Virus record (IMG/VR): IMGVR_UViG_3300006927_000068
Location: 1 to 25,805 of that record
Direction: 5' to 3' (one strand)
From: a virus
Length of the DNA stretch: 25,805 nt
Made by a program: the position numbers and the translations under genes. Positions within the stretch are counted from its first letter, which is position 1. Each line of letters opens with the position of its first letter. Below, one piece after another: positions 1 to 8,214 of this stretch. The notes under the pieces are model-generated. The model was not told the DNA's origin. It saw nothing but the letters and a program-made list of their open reading frames with translations, and made no database searches.

Positions 1-186
1 AACCAGTTCGCCGGTTCGCCCAATCACTTCATTAGCCTCCAAATTACCTTGGCGATAGGCTGATGTCAATTTTCCGATGACAGTTTCTGTCCCTTCTGTT
101 ATATAACCCAAGACGATGGTATAGCCCAGCTGGGCATTCTGCGCCCGATGGATTAGCTCTGCGTTCTTGTCCTGGGAATTAGTCAT
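1..186 (-). CDS. Hypothetical protein, N-terminal 62 residues (runs off the left edge)
   Basis: An open frame begins with ATG at 186 and is still open at base 1. It starts MTNSQDKNAELIHRAQ and ends in the window at GRTGELV. The start lies 3 bases before the end of the stop of the preceding gene (stop at 179-181), the tight overlap typical of this minus-strand operon. I do not recognise the family. The visible part is soluble, with no membrane segment. Its position downstream of terminase, portal and the 853-residue protein places it in the virion/late operon, so a head or assembly role is possible but not shown. Confidence 0.6.
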   Translation of the reverse strand, partial: MTNSQDKNAELIHRAQNAQLGYTIVLGYITEGTETVIGKLTSAYRQGNLEANEVIGRTGELV

Positions 187-421
187 CCTGGCGCAACGGA
201 TCAGTTAATTCCAGATTCCTAGGGAGCCATAAACTCTCTGACTTCCCAGAATCGTCTACCTCTTCAAGGCAGCGGGCTACCATCTCAAAGCAACCATCCA
301 CACCCTTCTCAAGAAACTCCTGCCTCTTTTGAAGGTTCTCCTTAGGGATGGTATCCTTATTCCCGTGATACCACAATACCCAATCTCGCAGGCGATTGAT
401 ACATTCTGTTGATACAGCCAT
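179..421 (-). CDS. Hypothetical 80-residue protein
   Basis: ATG start at 421, one base after the stop of the upstream gene (423). The product is acidic at its C-terminus and rich in Trp and charged residues in its first half (RLRDWVLWYHGNKD), with two Cys (CFEMVARC) but no zinc-ribbon pattern. There is no membrane segment and no family that I recognise. It belongs to the minus-strand late operon and overlaps the next gene by a few bases. Its operon position and the absence of a good competing frame support it as real; its function is unknown. Confidence 0.6.
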   Translation of the reverse strand: MAVSTECINRLRDWVLWYHGNKDTIPKENLQKRQEFLEKGVDGCFEMVARCLEEVDDSGKSESLWLPRNLELTDPLRQDD

Positions 422-422
422 C

Positions 423-662
423 TTACAATCCTATTTTTTCTCGGATTTTGCGTATTTCAGGGTCGTCTGGGCGCCACAGGAGAGACACTCCATCAGCTCT
501 TACCGGACCCTGCACGATTTCACACGACGCCGGAGGAATAAAGAACAGACAGTTGGCACACACCTGATCCTTCGATCCATTCCCATACTCCACCTTGTCT
601 TGAGGAACTTTGTCATCCCCCTCAGGATCACGAACAAGCTGGAACTTGTTAGTTTGGGCCAC
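423..662 (-). CDS. Small cysteine-motif protein, HiPIP-like pattern
   Basis: A 79-residue protein that starts with GTG. The start is supported by GGAGG six bases upstream and by a 14-base overlap with the end of the upstream 853-residue gene. The middle reads CANCLFFIPPASCEIVQG followed by PVRADGVSLLWRP. This resembles the CxxC...C..V.G.I....C..W pattern of small high-potential-iron-sulfur-like proteins that are common near phage head genes. The fourth expected cysteine is a serine here (GVSLLW), so metal binding may be changed or lost. The likeness is from memory of the pattern, not from a search. Confidence 0.6.
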   Translation of the reverse strand: MAQTNKFQLVRDPEGDDKVPQDKVEYGNGSKDQVCANCLFFIPPASCEIVQGPVRADGVSLLWRPDDPEIRKIREKIGL

Positions 663-3210
663 TAAGTCCTCCGTCTGTCAAAACCTTCATGATGGCTCGA
701 AGCTCATCCTTGTTTCCTACCCGAGACCTTGATCCAGATGCAGCTGGGATGGGAAAGGTCTTCTGTTGGAGGTGGTTAGCTATGAGTTCCCTAAGCGCTA
801 GAGTACCACCCCCAGGACCAGTTCCGAATAGAGTATCCCGAATATTCTTGTCGGCAAAGCCGGCCTTCTTCAATATCCGTACAACAGAGTTCATAACCGA
901 AATATCTCTGGTCTTGGATGTCTGTAGTTGCGCAACCTCAGTCGCTTTGTAGAGGAATTCGCGCCACTTGACGTAGCTCCTAAAAGACTCATCAATCTTC
1001 GCAGCTCTGGTCTCCCATTCGTGATCCCCAGGACTAATACGCTGGGCCAGATGCAGCTGGGATGCGGTTGGATCGAGGAACGAGGAGAGCGGCCGGCCGC
1101 CGGACTGTCGAAGTTCAACAAGTTCTAGTACCCCTGTTTCTATATCTGCCCAGTTCATACTGACCCGCTCTGCTATTTGAGCCAATCCCTGAAGGGCGCT
1201 TCTATACTGCTCAGTCCATAGACTACTGGCTACAGTGTTCTCATGAGAGCCATCAACAATCTCCCTGACCTCTATGCGGCGGAGATTCTGGCGAATCACC
1301 TTCCACAATCTAGACCTAGATGCTCTTGAGGGAGTCCTGTTTGCGGCATTCAATGCGTGGAAGACCTTAGAAGGAGTGCCGTTCAGAGCTTCTGGTTCGT
1401 CAGCAAAGAACTTTGCGGTCCCTGTGGGCTGGTTTGTTTTGTAGGATAGAGCTCGGTCAATAGCAGATATGAATGAGTCTGATCCTAGACCGTCTACAGC
1501 GCCGCGCACTCGTTGATACTCCTCGACTGACTGTTCAGTAATCTGCTCAATTATTCTCAGCTCCTCATCAGTCGGCCTACGGATCACAACCCCCTCTCGA
1601 CCGCTCTTAGTCAAGAATATCTCATACTCATGATGGAAAGATTGAGACTTACCATATCCAATGGGATCCAACTGGCGCAAAAGCTCCTGATCGAAGGCGC
1701 CATAATCAGAGGGTTTCAAATTAATAATTTGGCCTTGCGTCACCGCAGGGAGTTCCACAATCAGAACATGCTTAAGGGCATCTCCCTGACCAAAATTCGT
1801 CGTGGATACATCTGGTGCACCAGATACTGAAGAGCCCGGTATGTTCAACTCGTAACTATGGCCTTTTGTGAGTCCCTCCTCTTGAACCTGAGACGCCGCG
1901 AGAGTCCCGTGATAAAGTTCTTGAGTCCTCCCTCTCCCCCGCATTCTACGACCAGCCTGCAACTCATGGGCTGGATCCCCCTTCCGCTGAGCACGAGTCA
2001 GCTTCACACCGGGGCGCGTACGGGTTTTGTTAAACTTCTGAGCTGAAGTCAAGGCATCTTTCTGATTATGGGTAAAGCTTCTACTAAATTTAAGCCGGGC
2101 TGTCGTAGCGTCCTCGGGATCAAACTGGAGATCGGGGAAATTAGAGAAGAATTGATCAAGCGCCTCAGTCATTTGGGGGCTACCTAGCTGGGCTAACCCA
2201 AAATGACGAGATTCTCCAACCATACTTGTGTTCATTACAGCCGCGGCCTTCACCAATGGCAGTGCAACATCTCCATGAACAGAGGGCATATCCTTTATCA
2301 TGTCTACTGCGGTTTTTAGTCGAGCATTGTTACTCGCTAGGAGGTCCAAAACCTCTGAATGCTCCATTTGAGCCGCATACAGGTCCATGAGATTTACGTT
2401 CAAACTTGTAGAGACTTGATGAGCAAAAGCATCATCACTACTAAACTTATTGAGAGCCGCACCCTTATGGGATTGCCCCATAGTTATAACCTTAGCAAGA
2501 CTTGGCCCATCAAATAGTACACTCTTACCCGTAGACCCAGCCCGAGCTTTGGACATGATGTGGGCTATTTGTAACGAACTTCTTAAATCAGGGGCGGGAA
2601 TCTTCACAGACAGGAACTCGTGGTCATCTTCTTGATAGGTTAGTTTTGTTACATAGTCAGTCATGCCCTGACCAGGAATTTCTATATTGATAGTGGGAAG
2701 CTTTAAGTGAAGCCACCCAGACTTAGGATCAAATGAAGAGGTATCAAAAAGTATAGTATCCTTCTCTCCTTCATTACTTCGAGGAACTATATTAGCCCTA
2801 TATCCCTGGGTCTTTAGAGTGTTCGTCAACCCCACGACACCCTGACCCATAGAAACTCCAGGATCAAAGTCTATGAGCCCTTGTGTCTTCTGCTCAGGAT
2901 CAGCCCCAGGAGCCCCTATAGGGTCTGCAGGATCTACAACCTGTCCAACAGGTACTGTTCCAGGTGGCCCACCTTGAATGAGACCCACAGGTGCGGGAAA
3001 TTGCATCTGATTGAACGGCACAGATGTAGTACCGGGATTGGTTAGTCTGGTGTTTTGCAGCACTGTAACGCCGGGCGTCTTGAATTGAGCAACGGCTTGC
3101 CGCAACGACTGGGGACTCAATCCTCCCGCTCCCCCACCGCTCCCCGGTCCGAGGATGCGCTTTAGTGTTGGTGGGTAACCAGGTCCGCCTCTGCCCAGAA
3201 AATCAACCAT
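649..3210 (-). CDS. Large probable virion protein with an ADP-ribosyltransferase-like domain
   Basis: 853 residues, ATG start at 3210 with AGGA seven bases upstream. The N-terminus (1-110) is Gly/Pro-rich and low complexity; 200-400 looks helical. At about 430-545 there is a pattern like an ADP-ribosyltransferase: YHGT at 433-436 followed by an helix ending EEGL, then VSTTNF at 468-473 with A478 after it, then EYEIFL at 528-533. These match the H, S/T and E elements of the ART fold seen in PARP-like and bacterial toxin families. The C-terminal 300 residues are helical and unrecognised. The gene lies two genes downstream of portal, so the product is probably packaged or head-associated, possibly injected to modify host proteins as T4 Alt is. 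The ART call is my reading of motifs; the virion role is inference from position. Confidence 0.6.
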   Translation of the reverse strand: MVDFLGRGGPGYPPTLKRILGPGSGGGAGGLSPQSLRQAVAQFKTPGVTVLQNTRLTNPGTTSVPFNQMQFPAPVGLIQGGPPGTVPVGQVVDPADPIGAPGADPEQKTQGLIDFDPGVSMGQGVVGLTNTLKTQGYRANIVPRSNEGEKDTILFDTSSFDPKSGWLHLKLPTINIEIPGQGMTDYVTKLTYQEDDHEFLSVKIPAPDLRSSLQIAHIMSKARAGSTGKSVLFDGPSLAKVITMGQSHKGAALNKFSSDDAFAHQVSTSLNVNLMDLYAAQMEHSEVLDLLASNNARLKTAVDMIKDMPSVHGDVALPLVKAAAVMNTSMVGESRHFGLAQLGSPQMTEALDQFFSNFPDLQFDPEDATTARLKFSRSFTHNQKDALTSAQKFNKTRTRPGVKLTRAQRKGDPAHELQAGRRMRGRGRTQELYHGTLAASQVQEEGLTKGHSYELNIPGSSVSGAPDVSTTNFGQGDALKHVLIVELPAVTQGQIINLKPSDYGAFDQELLRQLDPIGYGKSQSFHHEYEIFLTKSGREGVVIRRPTDEELRIIEQITEQSVEEYQRVRGAVDGLGSDSFISAIDRALSYKTNQPTGTAKFFADEPEALNGTPSKVFHALNAANRTPSRASRSRLWKVIRQNLRRIEVREIVDGSHENTVASSLWTEQYRSALQGLAQIAERVSMNWADIETGVLELVELRQSGGRPLSSFLDPTASQLHLAQRISPGDHEWETRAAKIDESFRSYVKWREFLYKATEVAQLQTSKTRDISVMNSVVRILKKAGFADKNIRDTLFGTGPGGGTLALRELIANHLQQKTFPIPAASGSRSRVGNKDELRAIMKVLTDGGLSGPN

Positions 3211-3272
3211 TATCCTAGCCCTACCCTACTACCTGGCGAAATCGTCTTCCCAAATGCTTCCATAGTATGGGA

Positions 3273-3446
3273 TCAACGACCTCGGAGCTTTCGCATCAAA
3301 TCCGTTACAGGCGTCTTACTCTTAATGGCCGCTTTCAGCTCTTTGTTGGTAGGAGGTGGCCTTAGCAGGTTTCGCTGCACCTGCTGCTCAATTTTTTCTG
3401 CGCTATCATCAAAAGCAGGTTCACGACGTTTAGGTTTATCTGTCAT
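3273..3446 (-). CDS. Small basic 57-residue protein between portal and the ART-like gene
   Basis: The frame starts MTDKPKRREPAF and ends LMRKLRGR. Its ATG at 3446 follows the portal stop with a single base between them (TAATATG), and GGTAGGA lies upstream inside the end of portal. It is highly charged, Lys/Arg-rich, with a predicted helix (DDSAEKIEQQVQRNLL). No family is recognised. The tight spacing, good ribosome-binding site and matching strand make it a likely real gene. A small scaffold or connector accessory role would fit the position but is a guess. Confidence 0.6.
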   Translation of the reverse strand: MTDKPKRREPAFDDSAEKIEQQVQRNLLRPPPTNKELKAAIKSKTPVTDLMRKLRGR

Positions 3447-3447
3447 A

Positions 3448-5418
3448 TTATCCTACCAATCCTGTTAGAGGATTACCAGCCTGATTTATCTCACTTGGGA
3501 GACTAGCATCTCCTGTGTCTTCTGCAGAGACCCTTGGAGAGCCCTCCTGCCCACCCGCAACACCAGGACCGCCGTTCAAAATTTGAGCAATCCCCGGGAT
3601 TTCGGCGGCATCAGCTTCGGCAGTCTGCTGCTCTTCCTGATCCTTCTCAAGTGAGCGTGGATCAATATTGAGGAGCTTCATCAAGGTGCTCAAGGCTTTG
3701 TTACCTGAGAAGCGTTTCATAAAGGCCTGGAATAGTAATGGATTCACTGTTACAGCCTGTAAGAGGGCCATAGATTTTTGGAAGTCCTGAGACTTCGCCA
3801 AGACTGCAGATAATCCTCGAGCAGTGAAAGAGCAAGAGGAGGCAAATTGGGCAAAGCGTTCAGGGGCACTCATCTGACTTAGAAGGAGAGCAGATCTGGT
3901 ACCAATAGCATCTACTACCATCTGACTATCGAGATCGTCGGCATTCTGCATTAGGAGCATCCAGCTCTTTCGGATGAGTTGATCTATTAAACCCGTCTCC
4001 AGATTGCCGATTATGCCATCTAATGTTACGGCCCTTGACTGTTGGGAAGCGACAATCTCTGTAGCTTTCACCTGCTTTGCCGATACCTGTCCAAGGGCGA
4101 TTTCATTGGTCAGGGCGGCTTCCTGAAACTCTCTAATCAATACTCCAAGGGTTTGTAGAGCATCCTGAGGGACTTGGCCCTCTGTGACAGTTTCCAGCAC
4201 TTTTGCATTCGCTGGCAACGTTTCATTCACCACTAAGGTGGAGCCCTGAGGAATGCCGCCCGATACGTCAGAGGAATCATCCAGTGCAAAGGCCCTCAAC
4301 TGTTTGATACCCCAAACTGCTGCTAAACCACCATCTAAGATGAGGTTGAACATCTCGTTTATGGCCAGGTTAAGAGGGCTAGCATGATCATAGATGGCTT
4401 TGTGCCATGTGCTGAAGGGGACATTGATCAAGGGATGAACAATGAAGGGGCTTTCTTGGTGCCAAAAAGGATTGTCCTCGGGTTTACGGAGTACAACCCG
4501 ATCATTGCCAATTGCCCACCTCTGATTCTTCTTAACTGCTTGGCCGTCCTCATTCAAGACAGTGCCCCAGCACTCATCTATGACAATCTTCTTACGAAAT
4601 CCTGGAGGGTCATTTTCAGATTGGCCTCTCCGCGTCTCTGCCCGTTTGTGCTCATGCTCTTTGTGGGTATCTACACCTTTGAGAGTCATTAAGGCATTTT
4701 TATCATATATACCCTGTTCAGCCAATTCCTCAGCCCGACTCCAATCTACCTCTACCCGATGAATCTCATAAAGGCCAGCTCCAGAAGGATCTTGATAGAA
4801 GTCTTCTGCAGCAATGAGGTCAACCAGCAGGCGCCAAGAGGAGAACTCTTGAGTACCAAGGGATTCGGAGGGAGGTTCGAATTCCTCTGTCTCAATATTA
4901 AACGCAGGTTCGCCACGTTCAACAAAGAACCGCCTCTCAGTCACCTGCCGGCCATGAACTTTTAGTATGATTGTTGATTCAAGAAGCCCAACCTTGGAAG
5001 CGTTGGAAAGAACGGTGTCCAGTGCGATCGTCTTCTCATCCTGTCCGGTGGGGATAGAAGAGAAGTAGCACATAAGGAGCGCCCGCACCTCCTCGGGTGC
5101 GATCGGCAACTGGACACCGCGGCCCATCTCAACCTGAAACCAATCTCCGAAGGAGGTCATTCCCCTCTGAATGAGGGCGGCAAACTGCTCTACCGAAGTA
5201 GCAACTTTGGGAACAAATTCAGCAGATTGTCCGTCTTGCTTATGAGTCCAATCTTGCAGACCCATATAAGCATCAACATTTATCTTGTTAAGCTCTAGAC
5301 GGCGCTTCCGCGCATCTTCGGCTTCTTTCTTATAGCCCAATGTGAGATTGATTAAAGAGGGGCCGTTAGGATCAGGGTGTATATCGGCACCAGGCTTCTT
5401 AGCGGCGGCTTCTACCAT
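3448..5418 (-). CDS. Portal protein (head-tail connector)
   Basis: 656 residues. The portal forms the dodecameric ring at one vertex of the head through which DNA is packaged and ejected. Portal-like features are an N-terminal segment around residues 58-105 (HKQDGQSAEFVPKVATS...FQVE), which resembles the start of P22-like and other large portals; a central region with ASPLNLAINEMFNLILDGGL; and a long helical C-terminal region with SAKQVKATEIVASQQS, similar to the stem/wing helices of portals. It follows terminase and one small gene in the same operon, the usual order. The start at 5418 lies inside the end of the zinc-ribbon gene (20-base overlap). The C-terminus is acidic and Gly-rich. The identification rests on pattern and order, not on an alignment. 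Confidence 0.85.
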   Translation of the reverse strand: MVEAAAKKPGADIHPDPNGPSLINLTLGYKKEAEDARKRRLELNKINVDAYMGLQDWTHKQDGQSAEFVPKVATSVEQFAALIQRGMTSFGDWFQVEMGRGVQLPIAPEEVRALLMCYFSSIPTGQDEKTIALDTVLSNASKVGLLESTIILKVHGRQVTERRFFVERGEPAFNIETEEFEPPSESLGTQEFSSWRLLVDLIAAEDFYQDPSGAGLYEIHRVEVDWSRAEELAEQGIYDKNALMTLKGVDTHKEHEHKRAETRRGQSENDPPGFRKKIVIDECWGTVLNEDGQAVKKNQRWAIGNDRVVLRKPEDNPFWHQESPFIVHPLINVPFSTWHKAIYDHASPLNLAINEMFNLILDGGLAAVWGIKQLRAFALDDSSDVSGGIPQGSTLVVNETLPANAKVLETVTEGQVPQDALQTLGVLIREFQEAALTNEIALGQVSAKQVKATEIVASQQSRAVTLDGIIGNLETGLIDQLIRKSWMLLMQNADDLDSQMVVDAIGTRSALLLSQMSAPERFAQFASSCSFTARGLSAVLAKSQDFQKSMALLQAVTVNPLLFQAFMKRFSGNKALSTLMKLLNIDPRSLEKDQEEQQTAEADAAEIPGIAQILNGGPGVAGGQEGSPRVSAEDTGDASLPSEINQAGNPLTGLVG

Positions 5419-5614
5419 AACTCATCCTCGGAATTTTGAGTGCGGCCTGATCAGTGGAGCGTTGAACACACTGTTTACAAACCCCAATTCTTCGATGTGC
5501 TCCAGGGTCTAAGGGTGTTCCACAAGCTCTACATCTAACCTCGCTGTTGTTCGGCTCTTGCAATTTTGAGCTTACATGGTAGAGAGCCGGATCGTCAATT
5601 GGATTACTCGACAT
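5399..5614 (-). CDS. Zinc-ribbon protein between terminase and portal
   Basis: 71 residues with a clear four-cysteine ribbon: CRACGTPLDPGAHRRIG followed by VCKQC. The CxxC pairs are separated by about 16 residues, consistent with one zinc ion. The C-terminus is basic (RMSYGRSRR), which could bind nucleic acid. The gene overlaps the portal start by 20 bases and begins 26 bases after the terminase stop. Its role is unknown; the ribbon is seen, while packaging involvement is inferred only from location. Confidence 0.7.
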   Translation of the reverse strand: MSSNPIDDPALYHVSSKLQEPNNSEVRCRACGTPLDPGAHRRIGVCKQCVQRSTDQAALKIPRMSYGRSRR

Positions 5615-5640
5615 CGGGTGTATCCGACCAATAGTTGTCG

Positions 5641-7167
5641 TTAACTGGCTCTGAAACGATATGTTGGACGGGGAATTTTTCGGCCAAGCTTAGTCGCCAT
5701 TCGTAACGCACGGATTGGTGCCTCATAAGAGATCCAGTAACCCAAAGCGTCTGAAGTATGGGTCCGTTGAAAATATGGATCACGGGCGTTGTAGGTCTTC
5801 TTGATTCCACCTCTCCCATCTCTTAATACCTGCTCCATATCTGCGATTAGCTCTACACACTGTGGATCTAATTCAAGGTTGATTTGGGCCTCTGCTGATC
5901 GACACGCTAAATTCAAGGCGTTTACTCGATCCGGTACTGGAGGGTTTGACTCCGGAACTTTCATTCGCAAAGGTGCGCCATAGTGTCTCATCTCATTGGC
6001 TATAACAGAATAGTTAGTACGGTTTGATTGAGAATGCCGGGCCTTACCAGTGGCATCTCCATGAACCCAGATTTCGGCATAATGCTGGGTATGTACGTCA
6101 TAGAACATCTGACACATATCTGGGATAGAACCTTCACTCAGAACCAGTTCCCTATGTACACGGAATAGCCCAGATGATTCGCGTTGGCCGATCAAAGAGA
6201 CCATAGGCTCAACGTTGAAGTCCCAAATCCACGCTAGAGGTCGACGTAGGGAGATTTCTGGCTGCTCCTTCACGTTCAGTTGTCGGTTGAAGGAAGGATA
6301 AGCACGAGCACCAGCCATCCCTGGAAGCCATTCCCCCTCGAGCCTAATTCTCCGAGCTGGGGAGCCTGGGGGATAGATGGCCTCCAGTCGGGCTATTTCC
6401 TCCCGATCAATGTGGGGGTTGTCATAGATAGAGGCCCCAAACACCATCGCGTGTTTCAAGTCACCCGATTGAAATGGCACCAGGATCTTAGGGAACACCC
6501 ACGACACTCCTCCGATTTGCCCTTCGGGTGGTAGGATGGTGATAGTATGGAAAGTACGCAATCGTCTCGCGCCCACTCGTATCGCACATTCCTCAACAAT
6601 ACCTTCGTCGTGCTCTTCGTCGAAGTGGACTGCATCTTTCTCAGCTCCTTGATACTTCTTTCGGCCAGTCTCCGCAGACTTAAATCCTATAATAGAACCG
6701 TTCTTCAATTTCAGAACCTGATCAGACACCCTCCACTCTGCGATCTCTCTATCAGGGATAAACGGTGGGTGCTGTCCAGCCGCGACAAAGCCATTGTCAA
6801 AGTATTTCGGTTGTATAACATCACGGCTTGTAGGAAAGTCGAGAGCCGAGACCCACAGTGAGGCGCTTCGGTCTTTAACTGAGATAGGTGATCCCGCAGC
6901 GCCGACATGGCGCACCTCGTTTGCGGCCAACCCAAACCTGGCCAAGGCCGCTCCGCAATATGCCCCTGCATCGCTTTTTCCTGACCTGTTCGCGGCAACT
7001 AACCAGTTCTCATAATATTCCCTGCCAAGCACAGAGTCGATAAACGCCTCTTGTTTAGCGTGCGGCATGAAGTTGAATAAGGGATCATCTGCTCTCCTAC
7101 GAAGCAGTTCATTCATCATGAGGAGTTCTAACTCCTTCCCCTCACGGTCGGCAAAAGACAAACTCAT
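5641..7167 (-). CDS. terL: Terminase large subunit (packaging ATPase and nuclease)
   Basis: 508 residues from the start at 7167. It translocates DNA into the procapsid and cuts it. Motifs (numbered from this start): Walker A AANRSGKS at 58-65; Walker B AVHFDEEH with D183-E184-E185; then the RNase H-like nuclease acidic residues D316 (IWDFNVEP), D371 (VHGDATG) and D473 (TSDALGYW). I prefer the ATG at 7167 because AAAGGGG lies seven bases upstream. An in-frame ATG at 7209 would add 14 residues but has no close ribosome-binding site and lies against the predicted transcription start. It is the first gene of the minus-strand late operon, followed by the zinc ribbon and portal. The nuclease and ATPase are both complete. 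Confidence 0.93.
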   Translation of the reverse strand: MSLSFADREGKELELLMMNELLRRRADDPLFNFMPHAKQEAFIDSVLGREYYENWLVAANRSGKSDAGAYCGAALARFGLAANEVRHVGAAGSPISVKDRSASLWVSALDFPTSRDVIQPKYFDNGFVAAGQHPPFIPDREIAEWRVSDQVLKLKNGSIIGFKSAETGRKKYQGAEKDAVHFDEEHDEGIVEECAIRVGARRLRTFHTITILPPEGQIGGVSWVFPKILVPFQSGDLKHAMVFGASIYDNPHIDREEIARLEAIYPPGSPARRIRLEGEWLPGMAGARAYPSFNRQLNVKEQPEISLRRPLAWIWDFNVEPMVSLIGQRESSGLFRVHRELVLSEGSIPDMCQMFYDVHTQHYAEIWVHGDATGKARHSQSNRTNYSVIANEMRHYGAPLRMKVPESNPPVPDRVNALNLACRSAEAQINLELDPQCVELIADMEQVLRDGRGGIKKTYNARDPYFQRTHTSDALGYWISYEAPIRALRMATKLGRKIPRPTYRFRAS

Positions 7168-7193
7168 TTCATAACCCCTTTCTGTAACCAGAA

Positions 7194-7207
7194 GAACATG
7201 GTTGTTC
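7194..7207. promoter_or_regulatory. Palindromic operator candidate, copy 1 (GAACA-N4-TGTTC)
   Basis: GAACATGGTTGTTC is a perfect 5-base-arm palindrome. It lies 12 bases beyond the -10 box of the terminase-operon promoter, so it falls inside the first transcribed bases, where a repressor would block initiation or clearance. The same palindrome with different central bases occurs at 7430-7443 and 10321-10334. Confidence 0.6.
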
Positions 7208-7219
7208 ACTTGTCCCTAT

Positions 7220-7225
7220 ATTATA
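7220..7225 (-). promoter_or_regulatory. Promoter -10 for the terminase/portal operon
   Basis: The minus strand carries a perfect TATAAT here in GGGGTATAATATAGGGAC. No strong -35 is visible at 16-18 bases; TTGTTC at 20 bases is the nearest match, so the promoter may need an activator or a phage factor. Transcription would start near 7213, leaving a 5' leader of about 45 bases before the preferred terminase start. Confidence 0.55.
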
Positions 7226-7466
7226 CCCCATAACGAACAAGGGAGGAACAACATTCCTGGTGTTTGAAATTTAGTGAGATTGGCCACGGCACGTGGCAAA
7301 AATCGTGCCAACTATGTATACCCCCACCCACCATGTTGATCACAATATCGTGATCGAAAAAACAACACATAGGTCAGCAATGCTGATTCATTTCACCCAG
7401 TTTATACCCATATATTACCCATCAAGACGGAACAATGATGTTCCATCAAACCATGAGGAAGTAAAA
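7226..7466. other. Divergent control region rich in different inverted repeats
   Basis: About 240 bases without a convincing gene, between the late minus operon and a plus operon. Dyads seen: GGAA-CAACA-TTCC at 7245-7257; two nested, mutually exclusive pairs, GCCACG-gca-CGTGGC (7283-7297) and GGCACG-N10-CGTGCC (7288-7309); GATCAC-N6-GTGATC at 7338-7355; TCAGCA-A-TGCTGA at 7374-7386; and the shared operator at 7429-7444. A weak rightward -10 (TATATT, 7411-7416) precedes the operator. An open frame crosses the plus strand here from 7293 but has no ribosome-binding site and I take it as chance. The region could bind several regulators or be a replication start; I cannot choose. Confidence 0.55.
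7429..7444. promoter_or_regulatory. Palindromic operator candidate, copy 2
   Basis: GGAACAATGATGTTCC, six-base arms with a four-base centre. Its core (7430-7443) is the same GAACA-N4-TGTTC as at 7194 and 10321. It lies 13 bases downstream of a possible -10 (TATATT at 7411-7416) and about 20 bases before the start of the first plus-strand gene, so it would control the rightward operon. Confidence 0.6.
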
Positions 7467-7907
7467 ATGGCAGAAAAACAGAAAATCAATGGAAACGGCG
7501 AGTTCGACCGGACAGCCGTCCAGTCAGTGAACCACGCCGGGGATGCAGCGACGTCCCACCGCACAATCAAACCCGCCGGTGTCAAAGATTATCGGTACCA
7601 GGTTTCTACAACCTACGATTTCACAGGCTGCACCCGGCAAGATTTGATGGAGGTTGCAGTAAGGGCGCTGGACGTCATTACCGCCGACGAATTTCGGACA
7701 ACCTACGCGGGAACTAAGAAAGTCGAGTCCGACCCCGCCAAAGCCCTTCGGTCAATTGACGGAGAATACAAAGTCAAGCCAATTGCAGAAAGGCTGGCTA
7801 ACCGTGGCAAGGCGAAAGATCCAGTCGAGGTCAGCAAGAAAAGCTTCTCCGGCATGGATGCCGATGAGCGGGCCGCATTCATCGAATGGGCCAAGACTCA
7901 GAAGTAG
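7467..7907 (+). CDS. Hypothetical protein, 146 residues, related to the protein at 13340
   Basis: ATG at 7467 preceded by GAGGAA eight bases upstream; the open frame extends further up to 7293 but without a ribosome-binding site. The product has a polar N-terminus, a likely strand segment (YRYQVSTTYDFTG), a helical middle and a basic stretch (ERLANRGKAKDP), and ends SFSGMDADERAAFIEWAKTQ. The last part is close to QFQAMSAEERAAFLQDANSK at the end of the 109-residue protein at 13340, and both genes directly follow control regions and are followed by a G/C-rich hairpin. I read them as paralogs. Function unknown; abundant early nucleic-acid-associated proteins would fit but this is not shown. Confidence 0.75.
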   Translation: MAEKQKINGNGEFDRTAVQSVNHAGDAATSHRTIKPAGVKDYRYQVSTTYDFTGCTRQDLMEVAVRALDVITADEFRTTYAGTKKVESDPAKALRSIDGEYKVKPIAERLANRGKAKDPVEVSKKSFSGMDADERAAFIEWAKTQK

Positions 7908-7924
7908 GGTCACAACATGGGGGA

Positions 7925-7946
7925 GGGGAGGTCTACGGGCCTCCCC
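7925..7946 (+). terminator. Purine-rich hairpin after the 146-residue gene
   Basis: GGGGAGG pairs with CCTCCCC across an eight-base loop. No T run follows, so it may act as an mRNA 3' stabiliser or a weak attenuator and not as a full terminator. Similar G-rich hairpins follow or precede several plus-strand genes. Confidence 0.4.
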
Positions 7947-7976
7947 AACTCTCCAGATTAAACCAAAGGGGTTGCT

Positions 7977-8213
7977 ATGATTACATTCGAGGAATGGTTT
8001 GCACTACCTGCCCGTATTCGCTCCCAGTTCTTTCGCGACCACGGTAGGTCACCCTCCCAACAAACTTCTTGGAAGAACCGGGGGAGGATTTCCAACGGAT
8101 CTCAGCAGCTGATCGACAACTGGCTGGCTAAGAAGGAAGGAGAGCCTCAGCCCAAGGTGGAACCCTTGAAGATCGTGATTGAGATTCACCATTACTACCA
8201 TAAGGAGAAATAA
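7977..8213 (+). CDS. Hypothetical 78-residue protein
   Basis: ATG with AAGGGG six bases upstream. The N-terminal 50 residues (FEEWFALPARIRSQFFRDHG, then SWKNRGRIS and a helix SQQLIDNWLAKKEG) could form a small helix-turn-helix-like fold, but no family is certain. The C-terminus is rich in His and Tyr (IHHYYHKEK). The next gene begins two bases after the stop, so they are one operon with the 146-residue protein. A small DNA-binding regulator is one possibility; low confidence. Confidence 0.6.
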   Translation: MITFEEWFALPARIRSQFFRDHGRSPSQQTSWKNRGRISNGSQQLIDNWLAKKEGEPQPKVEPLKIVIEIHHYYHKEK

Positions 8214-8214
8214 G

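Noticed and set aside
4384-4692. 102-residue plus-strand frame in the portal gene
   Set aside because: It is the antisense of a well-supported portal gene and has no start signal or domain.
7293-7466. N-terminal extension of the 146-residue protein
   Set aside because: This stretch contains several dyads and the operator, and no ribosome-binding site; the ATG at 7467 has GAGGAA upstream.
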